The notes under the pieces were generated by a model. It did not search any database and was not told the DNA's origin. It saw nothing but the letters and a program-made list of their open reading frames with translations. Below are positions 1 through 7,011 of a stretch of 13,998 nt of DNA, one piece after another (the stretch's first letter is position 1; each line of letters opens with the position of its first letter). The position numbers and the translations under genes were made by a program. Origin of the DNA: CAKAHY01 sp041848045 (lineage in GTDB: Bacteria > Bacillota > Clostridia > Lachnospirales > Lachnospiraceae); NCBI GenBank assembly GCA_041848045.1, contig JBGZHY010000072.1, positions 1-13,998 on the forward strand. Direction: 5' to 3'.

Positions 1-1514
1 AGCAAAATGTGGTTAATGTTTATAAAAAAGCTATGGAGCAGATACAGACAGATGCAACATATTCAGCATTACCTTTTATAGGCAGCTATGACATCAGGTA
101 TAATCTGGGGAATAATCTTATTGTTATTTCAAACGAGGGCTTGGAAAAAGCTAATGAGCTGAGGAAACAGGGCTTGACTAATGATGAAATCCTGGAAGAG
201 CTGGATGTGGAAAAATATTTCTTAAGCTACGGGGGCGAGGATACCATGAGCCCGCAGGCCAATACGGCGATTGATATCACTGCATATTTAAAGAAAGACA
301 GAGGGCTGAGCACAAGCGAAGTCATCAACAAATGGAAGGAAAGCTTCGAGAAAATCAGCGACGTCAGCATTACGGTCAGCGCATTAAGCGATACAAGCAC
401 AGGCAGCAGCAATACTGCAGTAACGATACCGCTGCAGGGTGTGGATTACGACACGGTAAAAAAAGCGGCGGATGAGCTGGTGGCTAAGCTGCAGAATGAG
501 CCTTATCTGACGCAGGTACATTCCACGGCGGAAAATGCAGCGCCTTTGCTGACGATCGATATTGATCCGATTAAAGCCCAGGCTTACGGTCTGACTCCTG
601 CGGCGGTGGCGGGAACGATTAACGGCATACTGCGGGGAACGGAGGTTATGCGTTACACCCAGGAGGGCAGCGATATTGTGGTGAAGCTGGAATATCCGGC
701 GGCTGCCTATGAAAGTGTCAATCAGGTGAAGGACATTTTCATTACCACACCGATGGGAAGTCAGGTGTCGGTGGGAGAGCTGGCTCAGGTGCGCTTCAAA
801 GACAGCGTGGTAGCCATCGACAGAGTCAATAAGCAATATCAGGTGAGCATTACGGCACAGGCGGCAAGAGGCTATGAAGGTATGGCGGCGACAATGGCAT
901 ATGCCTATGTGGATGCCTATGACCTGCCGGACGGAGTCAGCCGCTCCCTGAACTTTGATGAGCAGAGTACAAATGAAGAGCTGATGAATCTGCTGCGTGC
1001 TTTGCTGACGGCGATTTTCCTGGTGTTTATCGTTATGGCCATACAGTTTGAATCGCCGAGATTTTCCTTTATGGTGATGTTTACCATCCCGTTTTCCTTA
1101 ATCGGAGCTTTTGGACTGCTGTTTTTATTCAATGTTAAAATCAGCATGCCTTCTATGTTGGGCTTTCTGATGATGGTGGGAACGGTGGTAAACAACGGTA
1201 TCTTATATGTAGACACCGTAAACCAGCTGAAGGTAAGCAGACCCTTGCGGGAGGCTTTGGTGGAGGCGGGCGTTTCCAGACTGCGTCCGATTTTGATGAC
1301 TACCTTGACCACCATGCTCTCCATGCTCCCGATGGCACTTGCCTGGGGAGATAATGCGGAGGCGCTGCAGGGACTTGCCCTGGTTAACGTGGGCGGTCTG
1401 CTGGCTTCCACCCTCTTATCCTTGCTGCTTTTGCCGACCTTGTATGAAATGATTGACAAAAAGAGCAGGAAGCTGGTAGGCGAAAACGGAGATGCTTTGC
1501 AAGATGTAGACTAA
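1..1514 (+). CDS. RND-family efflux permease, C-terminal half (5' end outside window)
   Basis: This is the C-terminal half of a resistance-nodulation-division (AcrB/HAE1-like) proton-driven membrane exporter. The frame is open to the window edge (first full codon at base 3), so the apparent GTG at 9 is probably not the start. Residue numbers below count from that GTG. Residues about 70-310 look like the PC1/PC2 porter and docking region (for example GLTPAAVAGTINGILRG and GSQVSVGELAQVRF). Five membrane helices follow at about 328-348, 355-375, 381-403, 427-447 and 455-480, matching TM8-TM12 of the family. TM10 reads VGTVVNNGILYVD, with Asn where AcrB has its proton-relay Lys. The short polar tail after TM12 ends at TAA. 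Two TolC-like genes follow directly, which supports a tripartite-style operon. An adaptor protein would be expected upstream but cannot be seen. The substrate cannot be told from sequence. Confidence 0.9.
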   Translation, partial: QNVVNVYKKAMEQIQTDATYSALPFIGSYDIRYNLGNNLIVISNEGLEKANELRKQGLTNDEILEELDVEKYFLSYGGEDTMSPQANTAIDITAYLKKDRGLSTSEVINKWKESFEKISDVSITVSALSDTSTGSSNTAVTIPLQGVDYDTVKKAADELVAKLQNEPYLTQVHSTAENAAPLLTIDIDPIKAQAYGLTPAAVAGTINGILRGTEVMRYTQEGSDIVVKLEYPAAAYESVNQVKDIFITTPMGSQVSVGELAQVRFKDSVVAIDRVNKQYQVSITAQAARGYEGMAATMAYAYVDAYDLPDGVSRSLNFDEQSTNEELMNLLRALLTAIFLVFIVMAIQFESPRFSFMVMFTIPFSLIGAFGLLFLFNVKISMPSMLGFLMMVGTVVNNGILYVDTVNQLKVSRPLREALVEAGVSRLRPILMTTLTTMLSMLPMALAWGDNAEALQGLALVNVGGLLASTLLSLLLLPTLYEMIDKKSRKLVGENGDALQDVD

Positions 1515-1533
1515 TGGACGGCTTTACGGAAAG

Positions 1534-1578
1534 AAAGGAGCGGGTACTGCACGAAGAGGCAGTACCCAAAGACGGAAA
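1534..1578 (+). promoter_or_regulatory. Shine-Dalgarno followed by a perfect 9-bp hairpin before the start codon
   Basis: AAAGGAG at 1534-1540 is the only strong Shine-Dalgarno before the first TolC-like gene, but it lies 38 bases from the ATG at 1579. Between them is a perfect inverted repeat: GGGTACTGC (1542-1550), an 8-base loop, and GCAGTACCC (1559-1567). No ATG, GTG or TTG lies between the Shine-Dalgarno and 1579 in the gene's frame. If the hairpin folds, the effective spacing falls to about 12 bases. No T-run follows, so this is not an intrinsic terminator. Control of translation is inferred. The weak GACGGAAA right before the ATG could also serve as the ribosome site. Confidence 0.6.
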
Positions 1579-2754
1579 ATGAATAAATATGTCGGAAGAA
1601 TATGCGGTGTTGCCTTGCTGAGCGGCGTGTTGGTATCTGTACAGCCTCTGTCTTTGTTTGCGGCGCCCGCCTTTGCCAGAAGCAATGAGGAATGGGAGCG
1701 GCTGCGGGACAATACCTTGGAATACGGGGAACTGCAGGGGCTGATTGAGGAATATAACGCCACGGTCAAAAACAGCGAGGGAGCCTATATTCAGTTTCGG
1801 AAAGACTATGGCAGCACCAATGCCAGTGCCAAGGAGCATTATCAGAAAGCGGCGGCGGATATTATGGGAAGCTTGAGCGATCCTGATCCCGACAGCCCTG
1901 CCTATATCAGTGTGTTGATGGCAAATGCACAGGCAAAGGCAAGAGCCGACCAGCTTTTGAAAAGTGCGGACGAATCTCTGGAGGACGCCCTGCTGATGAA
2001 GTTGAACCATGATATGACGGCAATGACCTTGGTGTGGAATGCCCAGAACAATATGATTGCCTATTATACGGGAGATATAGAGTGGCAAAAGGCAAAGCTG
2101 CAAAAAGAGTTTGCTCTGGCGGAAGCGGAGAGTGCCGACTTGAACCTTTCGCTGGGTATGGGCACCCGGGTGGAGCTTTTGCAGGCACAGGAAGCGGTGC
2201 TTAAAAGTGAACAGGAAATATTGAATACTGCCAATGCAAAAGAAACAAGCAAAAAGAAGCTGCAGGTGATGACGGGCTGGAGCTATGAAGCCTTGCCGGA
2301 AATCGGCGCCCTGCCGGAGCCGAATCTTGAAAAAATCAGCAGCTATCAGCCGCAGCAGGATTTGGAGAAGGCGCTGCAAAACAATTACAGCCTGCAGGTT
2401 TATGAGAGGAAGCTGCAAAATGCCGTTGGAGAAGATACAAAGGAGGAGCTGCGAAACAGTATCGCAAGTGCCCGCTCCAATATCGGTATTTCGCTGAATA
2501 ATGCTCATGCCAATGTGTTGGCGGCCAAGGAAGTTTATGATTACGCCCTAAGCAACGCGGTTTTGATGGAGCTGCAGCTTTCGCAGGCGCAGGCTAAGCA
2601 TGCCGCAGGCAGTCTGAGCGCCAAAGCTTTGCAGCAGGCGGTTTGGCAAAAGGACTTGGCGATTCTTACCGGGCAGAGTGCCGAGTATGGTTTGTTTTCG
2701 GCAATGCAGGCTTATGAGTGGAATGTAAACGGTCTGGCAAGTACAGGACAGTAG
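1579..2754 (+). CDS. TolC-like secreted coiled-coil protein, copy 1
   Basis: A 391-residue protein related to the TolC/outer-membrane efflux family, probably the exit or cell-surface partner of the RND permease just upstream. Residues 1-33 form a signal peptide (basic start, hydrophobic core, AAPAFA). No lipobox cysteine is placed for lipidation. The mature N-terminus carries W39-x-x-L-x-DNTLEY49, a version of the conserved TolC-family N-terminal helix motif. The rest is almost all Ala/Glu/Lys/Gln-rich helix with two TolC-type repeat signatures: LSLGMGTRVELLQAQEAV in the middle and AAGSLSAKALQQAV near the end. I see no clear amphipathic beta-strand pairs where TolC places its barrel, which would suit a host without an outer membrane. 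The only candidate start is ATG 1579, which has an unusual leader. The next gene, 10 bp away, is a paralogue. The family call is good; the export role is inferred from context. Confidence 0.8.
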   Translation: MNKYVGRICGVALLSGVLVSVQPLSLFAAPAFARSNEEWERLRDNTLEYGELQGLIEEYNATVKNSEGAYIQFRKDYGSTNASAKEHYQKAAADIMGSLSDPDPDSPAYISVLMANAQAKARADQLLKSADESLEDALLMKLNHDMTAMTLVWNAQNNMIAYYTGDIEWQKAKLQKEFALAEAESADLNLSLGMGTRVELLQAQEAVLKSEQEILNTANAKETSKKKLQVMTGWSYEALPEIGALPEPNLEKISSYQPQQDLEKALQNNYSLQVYERKLQNAVGEDTKEELRNSIASARSNIGISLNNAHANVLAAKEVYDYALSNAVLMELQLSQAQAKHAAGSLSAKALQQAVWQKDLAILTGQSAEYGLFSAMQAYEWNVNGLASTGQ

Positions 2755-2764
2755 AGGTAAGGAA

Positions 2765-3973
2765 ATGAAACATACGGCATATGAAAGACTGACGGCCCTG
2801 TGTCTGGCGCTGGGGCTTGCGTTTGCAAGTCCTTTGACGGCTTTTGGCGCCGTCGAAAAGGTGGCGGAGCCTCCACAGCTTGGCATGAGTCAGGCGAGCC
2901 TGAGAGGATACAGTGAAGAAGCCTGGGCAAAGCTGACGGACAATACTCTGGAATATGATGAAATCTATGATTTGCTTAAGAATTTCAATCCGGATCTGCA
3001 AAGAGCCTGGGGCTCTTTTGCAGAGGGAATTTCTTCGGTGGACACGGGGATAGCGGATTTGGAGGCGGCGAGAAGAGATATGGAAGCCTTGCTGGAAACG
3101 GCAAAGGCGGAAGGTGCCGTTCCCCTTATCGGCTTGTACAGCGGGCAAATCGTCGGACTGGACAAGGCAAAGGCGGCAATGCAGCGCTCCCGGGACAACC
3201 TGGCGGAGCCGATCAGCAAGAACAATGCGGCTTTGCGTATGGCAACGGAACAGCTGGCTTCGGCCGCAAGAATCATGATGATACAGTTTAAGAATATGGA
3301 GGAGCAGGAAAAGCTGCTTGCTCAGCTGCTGCACCTGCAAGAATCCCTCCTTTTGACAAGAAAAAGCCTGTATGAGCAGGGAATGGCCACAAACGTAGAG
3401 CTTCTGGCGGCGCATACGGAATGCCAAAGCGCAAAATCGAATCTGTCGAATTTGCAGCTGCATAAGGAGAAGCTGCGTCTTACCTTAATAACCCTCCTTG
3501 GTTGGGAAGCGACGGACAGCCCTGTCATTGCGGATATTCCGCACCTGGATATGGCATATCTGCAGCAGCTTGATTTGGAGGCGGATACCCAAAAAGCCAC
3601 ATCCAACAACACCGCGCTGGTCAGCTTGCGCAACAGCCGCAAAAGCGTATCCGACTATGCGAACGAACTGACGGAATTGCGGGAAACGCAGATGGAAAAC
3701 AGCGTAAAAATCAAAATGGGAGAATTATACGGCAAAATACAGGAAGAAAAGCTCTCCTATGAAGCGGCAGCCCTTTCTTATGAGGCGGCGCAGCAAAGTT
3801 TTGCAGGTGCACAGCGCAGCAAAGAATTGGGTATGCTCAGTGAAAGCGCCTACATCGGCGCCGGTCTTTCCTACGTAAAAAGCAGTGTTTCCCATGAGGC
3901 GGCAAAGCTGCAGCTGCTGACGGCGGTGGAGAATTATAAGGCCGCCATTCTGGGGCAATTAAGCTTGGAGTAA
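2765..3973 (+). CDS. TolC-like secreted coiled-coil protein, copy 2
   Basis: A 402-residue paralogue of the preceding gene. It has an N-terminal signal peptide (about residues 1-29, core ALCLALGLAFASPLTAFGA) and a mature N-terminus with W54-AKLTDNTLEY64, the same motif as copy 1. Two TolC-type repeat signatures are visible: YEQGMATNVELLAAHTEC in the first half and KELGMLSESAYIGAGLSY in the second. Composition is strongly helical throughout, with no obvious barrel strands. ATG 2765 is supported by AGAGGT (2753-2758, spacing 6), which overlaps the stop codon of copy 1, so the two are translationally close and surely co-transcribed. Outside the shared motifs the copies have diverged strongly, so they may form a hetero-oligomer or serve different conditions; neither is shown by sequence. 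No convincing intrinsic terminator follows, only an A/T-rich stretch. Confidence 0.8.
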   Translation: MKHTAYERLTALCLALGLAFASPLTAFGAVEKVAEPPQLGMSQASLRGYSEEAWAKLTDNTLEYDEIYDLLKNFNPDLQRAWGSFAEGISSVDTGIADLEAARRDMEALLETAKAEGAVPLIGLYSGQIVGLDKAKAAMQRSRDNLAEPISKNNAALRMATEQLASAARIMMIQFKNMEEQEKLLAQLLHLQESLLLTRKSLYEQGMATNVELLAAHTECQSAKSNLSNLQLHKEKLRLTLITLLGWEATDSPVIADIPHLDMAYLQQLDLEADTQKATSNNTALVSLRNSRKSVSDYANELTELRETQMENSVKIKMGELYGKIQEEKLSYEAAALSYEAAQQSFAGAQRSKELGMLSESAYIGAGLSYVKSSVSHEAAKLQLLTAVENYKAAILGQLSLE

Positions 3974-3990
3974 ATTTATTTTTTAGAAAA

Positions 3991-4026
3991 ATTTTATACC
4001 CTTGTAATATGCTTGCATTTTATACC
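3991..4026 (+). repeat. Direct repeat ATTTTATACC at the rny promoter
   Basis: The 10-mer ATTTTATACC occurs at 3991-4000 and exactly again at 4017-4026, 26 bases apart start to start. The second copy overlaps the end of the predicted -35 box and the spacer of the rny promoter. Such placement would suit a regulator site, but the region is A/T-rich and chance is possible. Confidence 0.35.
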
Positions 4027-4041
4027 TTAATTTGCTAAAAT
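4013..4041 (+). promoter_or_regulatory. Predicted sigma-A promoter of rny
   Basis: TTGCAT (4013-4018), a 17-base spacer, then TAAAAT (4036-4041). This is a close match to the housekeeping consensus with ideal spacing in the A/T-rich gap before rny. Transcription would begin near 4048. No other promoter in this gap fits as well. Confidence 0.6.
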
Positions 4042-4048
4042 TATAAAG

Positions 4049-4065
4049 TTGTATCTGGTATACAA
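4049..4065 (+). promoter_or_regulatory. Inverted repeat at predicted 5' end of rny mRNA
   Basis: TTGTAT (4049-4054) and ATACAA (4060-4065) form a perfect 6-bp inverted repeat around CTGGT. It begins where transcription from the predicted promoter should start, so it would be a 5'-terminal hairpin of the mRNA or an operator at +1. The short A/T-rich stem makes either role tentative. Confidence 0.35.
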
Positions 4066-4077
4066 AATATGAAAAAC

Positions 4078-4083
4078 GGAGGT
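4078..4083 (+). promoter_or_regulatory. Ribosome binding site fixing the GTG start of rny
   Basis: GGAGGT at 4078-4083 sits 6 bases before GTG 4090. It decides for that start over the in-frame ATG at 4069, which has no Shine-Dalgarno and would place this site inside the coding region. Confidence 0.85.
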
Positions 4084-4089
4084 GCTTTT

Positions 4090-5631
4090 GTGTCATATAT
4101 CATAGCATTGCTTACAGCGGTGATTGTGGCACCTCTAACTTGGACGTTGGCGATTGCGCATCGTAAGAAATCTTATGAAGCGAAGATAGGAACAGCAGAA
4201 ACGAAATCCAGAGAGATTATAGAGGAAGCCGTAAAAGCAGCAGAAACAAAGAAGCGTGAGGCCCTCTTGGAAGCGAAAGAAGAGTCCATGCGGACAAAGA
4301 ATGAGCTTGACAAGGAAGTGAAAGAGAGAAGGGCTGAACTGCAACGTTACGAGAAGAGGGTTTTAGCGAAGGAAGAGAATTTAGACAAGAAACTGGAGGC
4401 CTTGGAGAAGAAAGAGGAGGCGATTGCAAACAAGGAGGATAAAATCTCACAAAGAAGCAAGGAGCTGGATTCCCTGTATGAACAGGGCGTGGCGGAGCTG
4501 GAGAAGATATCCGGATTAACAAGCGAGCAGGCGAAAGAGTTGCTTTTGCAGTCTGTGGAGGAGGAAGTAAAACACGACACCGCCAAGATTATCAAAGAGC
4601 TGGAGAATGCCGCTAAGGAAGAGGCGGAAAAGAAAGCGAAGGAGTACATCACCACCGCCATCCAAAGATGTGCGGCGGATCATACCGCGGAAACCACAGT
4701 GACGGTCGTACCTTTGCCGAATGATGAAATGAAGGGACGTATCATCGGCCGTGAGGGAAGAAATATCCGCACGCTGGAGCAGATGACGGGCGTGGAGCTG
4801 ATTATAGACGATACGCCGGAAGCGGTGGTATTGTCCGGTTTTGACCCGGTGCGCCGTGAGGTGGCAAGGGTGGCATTGGAGAAGTTGATTTTGGACGGAC
4901 GCATCCATCCTGCCCGTATTGAGGAGATGGTTGAAAAGTCCCAGAAGGAAGTGGAAGCAGTCATGAAGGCGGCAGGAGAGGAAGCGATTCTGGAACTGGG
5001 CATTCACGGTGTGCATCCGGAGATTGTAAAGCTTTTGGGACGTATGAAGTTTAGGACCAGCTTCGGGCAAAATGCCCTGCGTCATTCCATTGAAGTGGCG
5101 CATTTGACGGGGCTTTTGGCGGCGGAGGTAGGCGTGGACATTCGTCTGGCAAAGCGGGCGGGTCTTTTGCATGACATCGGCAAGGCCATAGACCATGAGG
5201 TGGAGGGCTCCCATGTGCAGTTGGGCATTGAGATATGCCGGAAGTACAAGGAGCATCCGGTGGTTATCAATTCTGTAGAATCTCATCACGGAGATGTGGA
5301 AGCGGAGAGCATTATTGCCTGTCTGGTACAGGCGGCGGATACGATTTCGGCGGCAAGACCGGGAGCAAGAAGGGAAACGGTAGAGGCTTATACCCAGAGA
5401 TTGAAGCAGCTGGAAGAGATTGCCAATTCCTTTACGGGCGTAGATAAGTCCTTTGCTATCCAGGCGGGTAGAGAAGTGCGTATCATGGTTGTGCCGGAGA
5501 AGGTGAGCGATGACGATATGGTGATCATGGCTCATGACATGGCAAAGAAGATAGAAGAGAACATGCAGTATCCGGGACACATCAAGGTGAATATTATCCG
5601 TGAGTCCAGGGTACAGGGCGTCGCAAAATAA
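4090..5631 (+). CDS. rny: Ribonuclease Y
   Basis: RNase Y is the membrane-anchored endoribonuclease that starts bulk mRNA decay in many Firmicutes. From GTG 4090 the protein has 513 residues, close to the usual ~520. Order of parts: one N-terminal membrane helix (about residues 2-22), a long charged coiled coil (about 25-190, Glu/Lys-rich), a KH RNA-binding domain with GRIIGREGRN at 216-225, then an HD domain with RHSIEVAHLTGLLAAE and the metal-binding LLHDIGKA (H361, D362). The C-terminus VNIIRESRVQGVAK is typical. It has its own predicted promoter and a strong terminator, so it is probably monocistronic. The preceding efflux genes seem unrelated, although without a terminator between them some read-through into rny is possible. 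Confidence 0.97.
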   Translation: MSYIIALLTAVIVAPLTWTLAIAHRKKSYEAKIGTAETKSREIIEEAVKAAETKKREALLEAKEESMRTKNELDKEVKERRAELQRYEKRVLAKEENLDKKLEALEKKEEAIANKEDKISQRSKELDSLYEQGVAELEKISGLTSEQAKELLLQSVEEEVKHDTAKIIKELENAAKEEAEKKAKEYITTAIQRCAADHTAETTVTVVPLPNDEMKGRIIGREGRNIRTLEQMTGVELIIDDTPEAVVLSGFDPVRREVARVALEKLILDGRIHPARIEEMVEKSQKEVEAVMKAAGEEAILELGIHGVHPEIVKLLGRMKFRTSFGQNALRHSIEVAHLTGLLAAEVGVDIRLAKRAGLLHDIGKAIDHEVEGSHVQLGIEICRKYKEHPVVINSVESHHGDVEAESIIACLVQAADTISAARPGARRETVEAYTQRLKQLEEIANSFTGVDKSFAIQAGREVRIMVVPEKVSDDDMVIMAHDMAKKIEENMQYPGHIKVNIIRESRVQGVAK

Positions 5632-5643
5632 GTTTTAACAAAA

Positions 5644-5690
5644 ACCTTACAAATTTGGCTTTTGAGCGGTCGGATTTGTAAGGTCTTTTT
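5644..5690 (+). terminator. Intrinsic terminator after rny
   Basis: ACCTTACAAAT (5644-5654) pairs perfectly with ATTTGTAAGGT (5674-5684), an 11-bp stem around a 19-base loop, and is followed by CTTTTT. It starts 12 bases past the rny stop codon. The A-run before the stem could let it also work on the opposite strand. Confidence 0.9.
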
Positions 5691-5692
5691 AA

Positions 5693-5721
5693 TTGACTTG
5701 TTTTTACTTTTTGTTTACACT
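5693..5721 (+). promoter_or_regulatory. Predicted promoter of the wall-binding protein gene
   Basis: TTGACT (5693-5698), a 17-base spacer and TACACT (5716-5721) lie just after the rny terminator. A perfect TATAAT also occurs at 5732-5737, but the best upstream -35 (TTGTTT, 5711-5716) is only 15 bases away. One of the two probably drives the gene at 5779. Confidence 0.5.
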
Positions 5722-5778
5722 ATAAATGCTGTATAATAATATAAAACGGCTTTTATTAAAGAAAGGACGGATATAGAA

Positions 5779-6771
5779 GTGAATAGGGGAAGAAAATTTT
5801 GGATGGGTGCCATGCTGTGTCTGGCACTGACGGCGGCAGCGGCGGGAACGGCCTTTGCGGCAACCAAAAAGAATAAAAAGATCGGCACCGTAAATTTTAA
5901 GGTGGAAGGCAAGATAGAGATAGATACAAAAATCGGGCAGGAAAGCATTGAGGTTTCCACGCAGGCAAGTACCTACCATGTGGATTCCTATGAGGCAAAG
6001 AACGAGGGCTTCAGCTGGACCATGGAGGATGTGCCGGAGTACGAAGTGACCCTAATCGCAGAAGAGGGTTATGAGTTTAATGTAAAGAAAGCCAGCGATT
6101 TGAATATCAGCGGCGCATCTTATGTCAGTGCCAAGACGGAGAACGGCAGAACCCACTTGATTGTGACCATTAAGCTGCCGGCTTTGAAGTATCAGGTATC
6201 TCCGATTACGGAGGGGAGTATGTCGCCGGAGGGCATTTTGAGCTGGAATGCCTCTACGGGAGCGGGTTCTTATGAAGTGAAGCTTTTCAGAGGACAGACC
6301 CTTTTGGACGGCGTGCATACAACGACGGATACCGGTATTAACCTGCGGGAGCTGCTGCAGAAGGCGGGATCTTATTCCTTCCATGTCAGACCGCTCAACA
6401 AGGCTAATCCGGCTATGGCGGGAGCCTGGTTTGAATCCGGAAAGTTTGATGTTTCCGCAGAAATGGCAGAGGCAAACCGCATCTGGTATGAAAATGCCAA
6501 TCTCGGCACCTGGGGGCAGAGCCAGACCGGCGAATGGTATTATGTACTGCCGGACAATACGCTGGTGCGCGGTGCATGGAGAAAAATCAAAGGCGAGTGG
6601 TACTATTTCGAGGACAGCTCCTACATGGCGACCGGCTGGAAGGAGTGGGGCGGAAAGTGGTATTACCTGGATCCGGTTAACGGCAATATGTGGAAAAATA
6701 CCACCACGCCGGACGGCTATACCCTGGGCATAGACGGTTCCATGGCGACAGGAAATGCCGTATCCAAATAA
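5779..6771 (+). CDS. Secreted protein with C-terminal cell-wall-binding repeats
   Basis: A 330-residue exported protein of unknown function. Residues 1-28 form a signal peptide (MNRGRK, hydrophobic core, cleavage likely after AFA). Residues about 30-130 are a beta-rich segment I do not recognise. Residues about 135-210 resemble a fibronectin-III-like domain (LSWNASTGAGSYEVKLFRG, then YSFHVRPLN). The end (about 243-325) holds about three aromatic repeats of the choline-binding/CW_binding type, for example GEWYYFEDSSYMATGWKEW and GKWYYLDPVNG, which usually attach proteins non-covalently to wall polymers. No hydrolase, protease or sortase motif is visible. GTG 5779 is preferred because it gives a proper basic n-region; AAAGGA (5762-5767) lies 11 bases upstream. 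The gene stands alone between a promoter and a terminator. A surface-adhesive or structural role is plausible but inferred. Confidence 0.8.
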   Translation: MNRGRKFWMGAMLCLALTAAAAGTAFAATKKNKKIGTVNFKVEGKIEIDTKIGQESIEVSTQASTYHVDSYEAKNEGFSWTMEDVPEYEVTLIAEEGYEFNVKKASDLNISGASYVSAKTENGRTHLIVTIKLPALKYQVSPITEGSMSPEGILSWNASTGAGSYEVKLFRGQTLLDGVHTTTDTGINLRELLQKAGSYSFHVRPLNKANPAMAGAWFESGKFDVSAEMAEANRIWYENANLGTWGQSQTGEWYYVLPDNTLVRGAWRKIKGEWYYFEDSSYMATGWKEWGGKWYYLDPVNGNMWKNTTTPDGYTLGIDGSMATGNAVSK

Positions 6772-6781
6772 CAAAACCAAG

Positions 6782-6823
6782 AAGCGCTTTCGGGCTGCAT
6801 AAGCCTGCAAGGCGCTTTTTTTT
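6782..6823 (+). terminator. Intrinsic terminator after the wall-binding protein gene
   Basis: AAGCGC (6782-6787) pairs with GCGCTT (6812-6817), a small inner GGCT/AGCC stem lies between them, and eight T residues follow (6816-6823). It begins 11 bases after the stop codon at 6771. Confidence 0.8.
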
Positions 6824-6868
6824 CGTGCAAATAAAAATCAACAAAAAAACAAATGAATTGGGCACGGT

Positions 6869-6881
6869 TATATCCGATATA
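6869..6881. repeat. 13-bp palindrome upstream of the leuB promoter
   Basis: TATATC-C-GATATA is a perfect palindrome about 43 bases upstream of the predicted -35 box of the leuB operon. It could be a regulator site, but it is short and A/T-rich and no known operator is matched. Confidence 0.25.
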
Positions 6882-6923
6882 GAAAAATAGCATAGGGTGA
6901 GGGCTGAAAAGCGGCGCTTTATA

Positions 6924-6952
6924 TTGAAAAAAAGGATAATTTACAGTATTAT
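6924..6952 (+). promoter_or_regulatory. Predicted promoter of the leuB-ilvD-ilvB-serC-serA operon
   Basis: TTGAAA (6924-6929), a 17-base spacer and TATTAT (6947-6952) closely match the housekeeping consensus. The start of transcription would be near 6959, giving a leader of about 60 bases before leuB. No T-box element (no AGGGTGGNACCGCG-like box) is seen in the gap. Confidence 0.6.
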
Positions 6953-6958
6953 TGAAAC

Positions 6959-6996
6959 ATTCATTATTATGGGGGGAGCTATACCCCTTAGTGAAT
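6959..6996 (+). promoter_or_regulatory. Leader hairpin at predicted 5' end of the leuB operon mRNA
   Basis: ATTCA (6959-6963) pairs with TGAAT (6992-6996), and a run of six G (6971-6976) can pair with CCCC (6984-6987) inside it. The outer stem begins at the predicted transcription start. No T-run follows. It ends 9 bases before the leuB Shine-Dalgarno, so it may protect the 5' end or affect translation; this is inference. Confidence 0.4.
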
Positions 6997-7005
6997 ACAA
7001 GAGGC

Positions 7006-7011
7006 AGGAGG
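7006..7011 (+). promoter_or_regulatory. Ribosome binding site fixing the ATG start of leuB
   Basis: AGGAGG at 7006-7011 lies 8 bases before ATG 7020. The frame stays open upstream to a GTG at 6897, but the conserved protein (KICLIPGDGIGPE) begins right after 7020, so the upstream stretch is leader. Confidence 0.9.

Noticed and set aside
2285..2497. Plus-strand 70-codon open frame inside the first TolC-like gene
   Set aside because: An out-of-frame shadow within a well-supported gene, with no ribosome site and Arg/Cys/Ser-rich composition.
1384..2508. Long open frame on the minus strand (374 codons) opposite the permease end and first TolC-like gene
   Set aside because: It lies opposite strongly supported coding sequence, is Cys/His/Leu/Arg-rich in the way antisense shadows are, has no recognisable domain, and overlaps two genes with signal peptide and family motifs.
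3974..4000. Terminator after the second TolC-like gene
   Set aside because: Only A/T runs that pair weakly, with no G/C-containing stem, so I do not call one.
4069..4089. rny start at ATG 4069
   Set aside because: It has no Shine-Dalgarno. GGAGGT at 4078 with 6-base spacing points to GTG 4090, which also gives a normal N-terminal membrane helix start.
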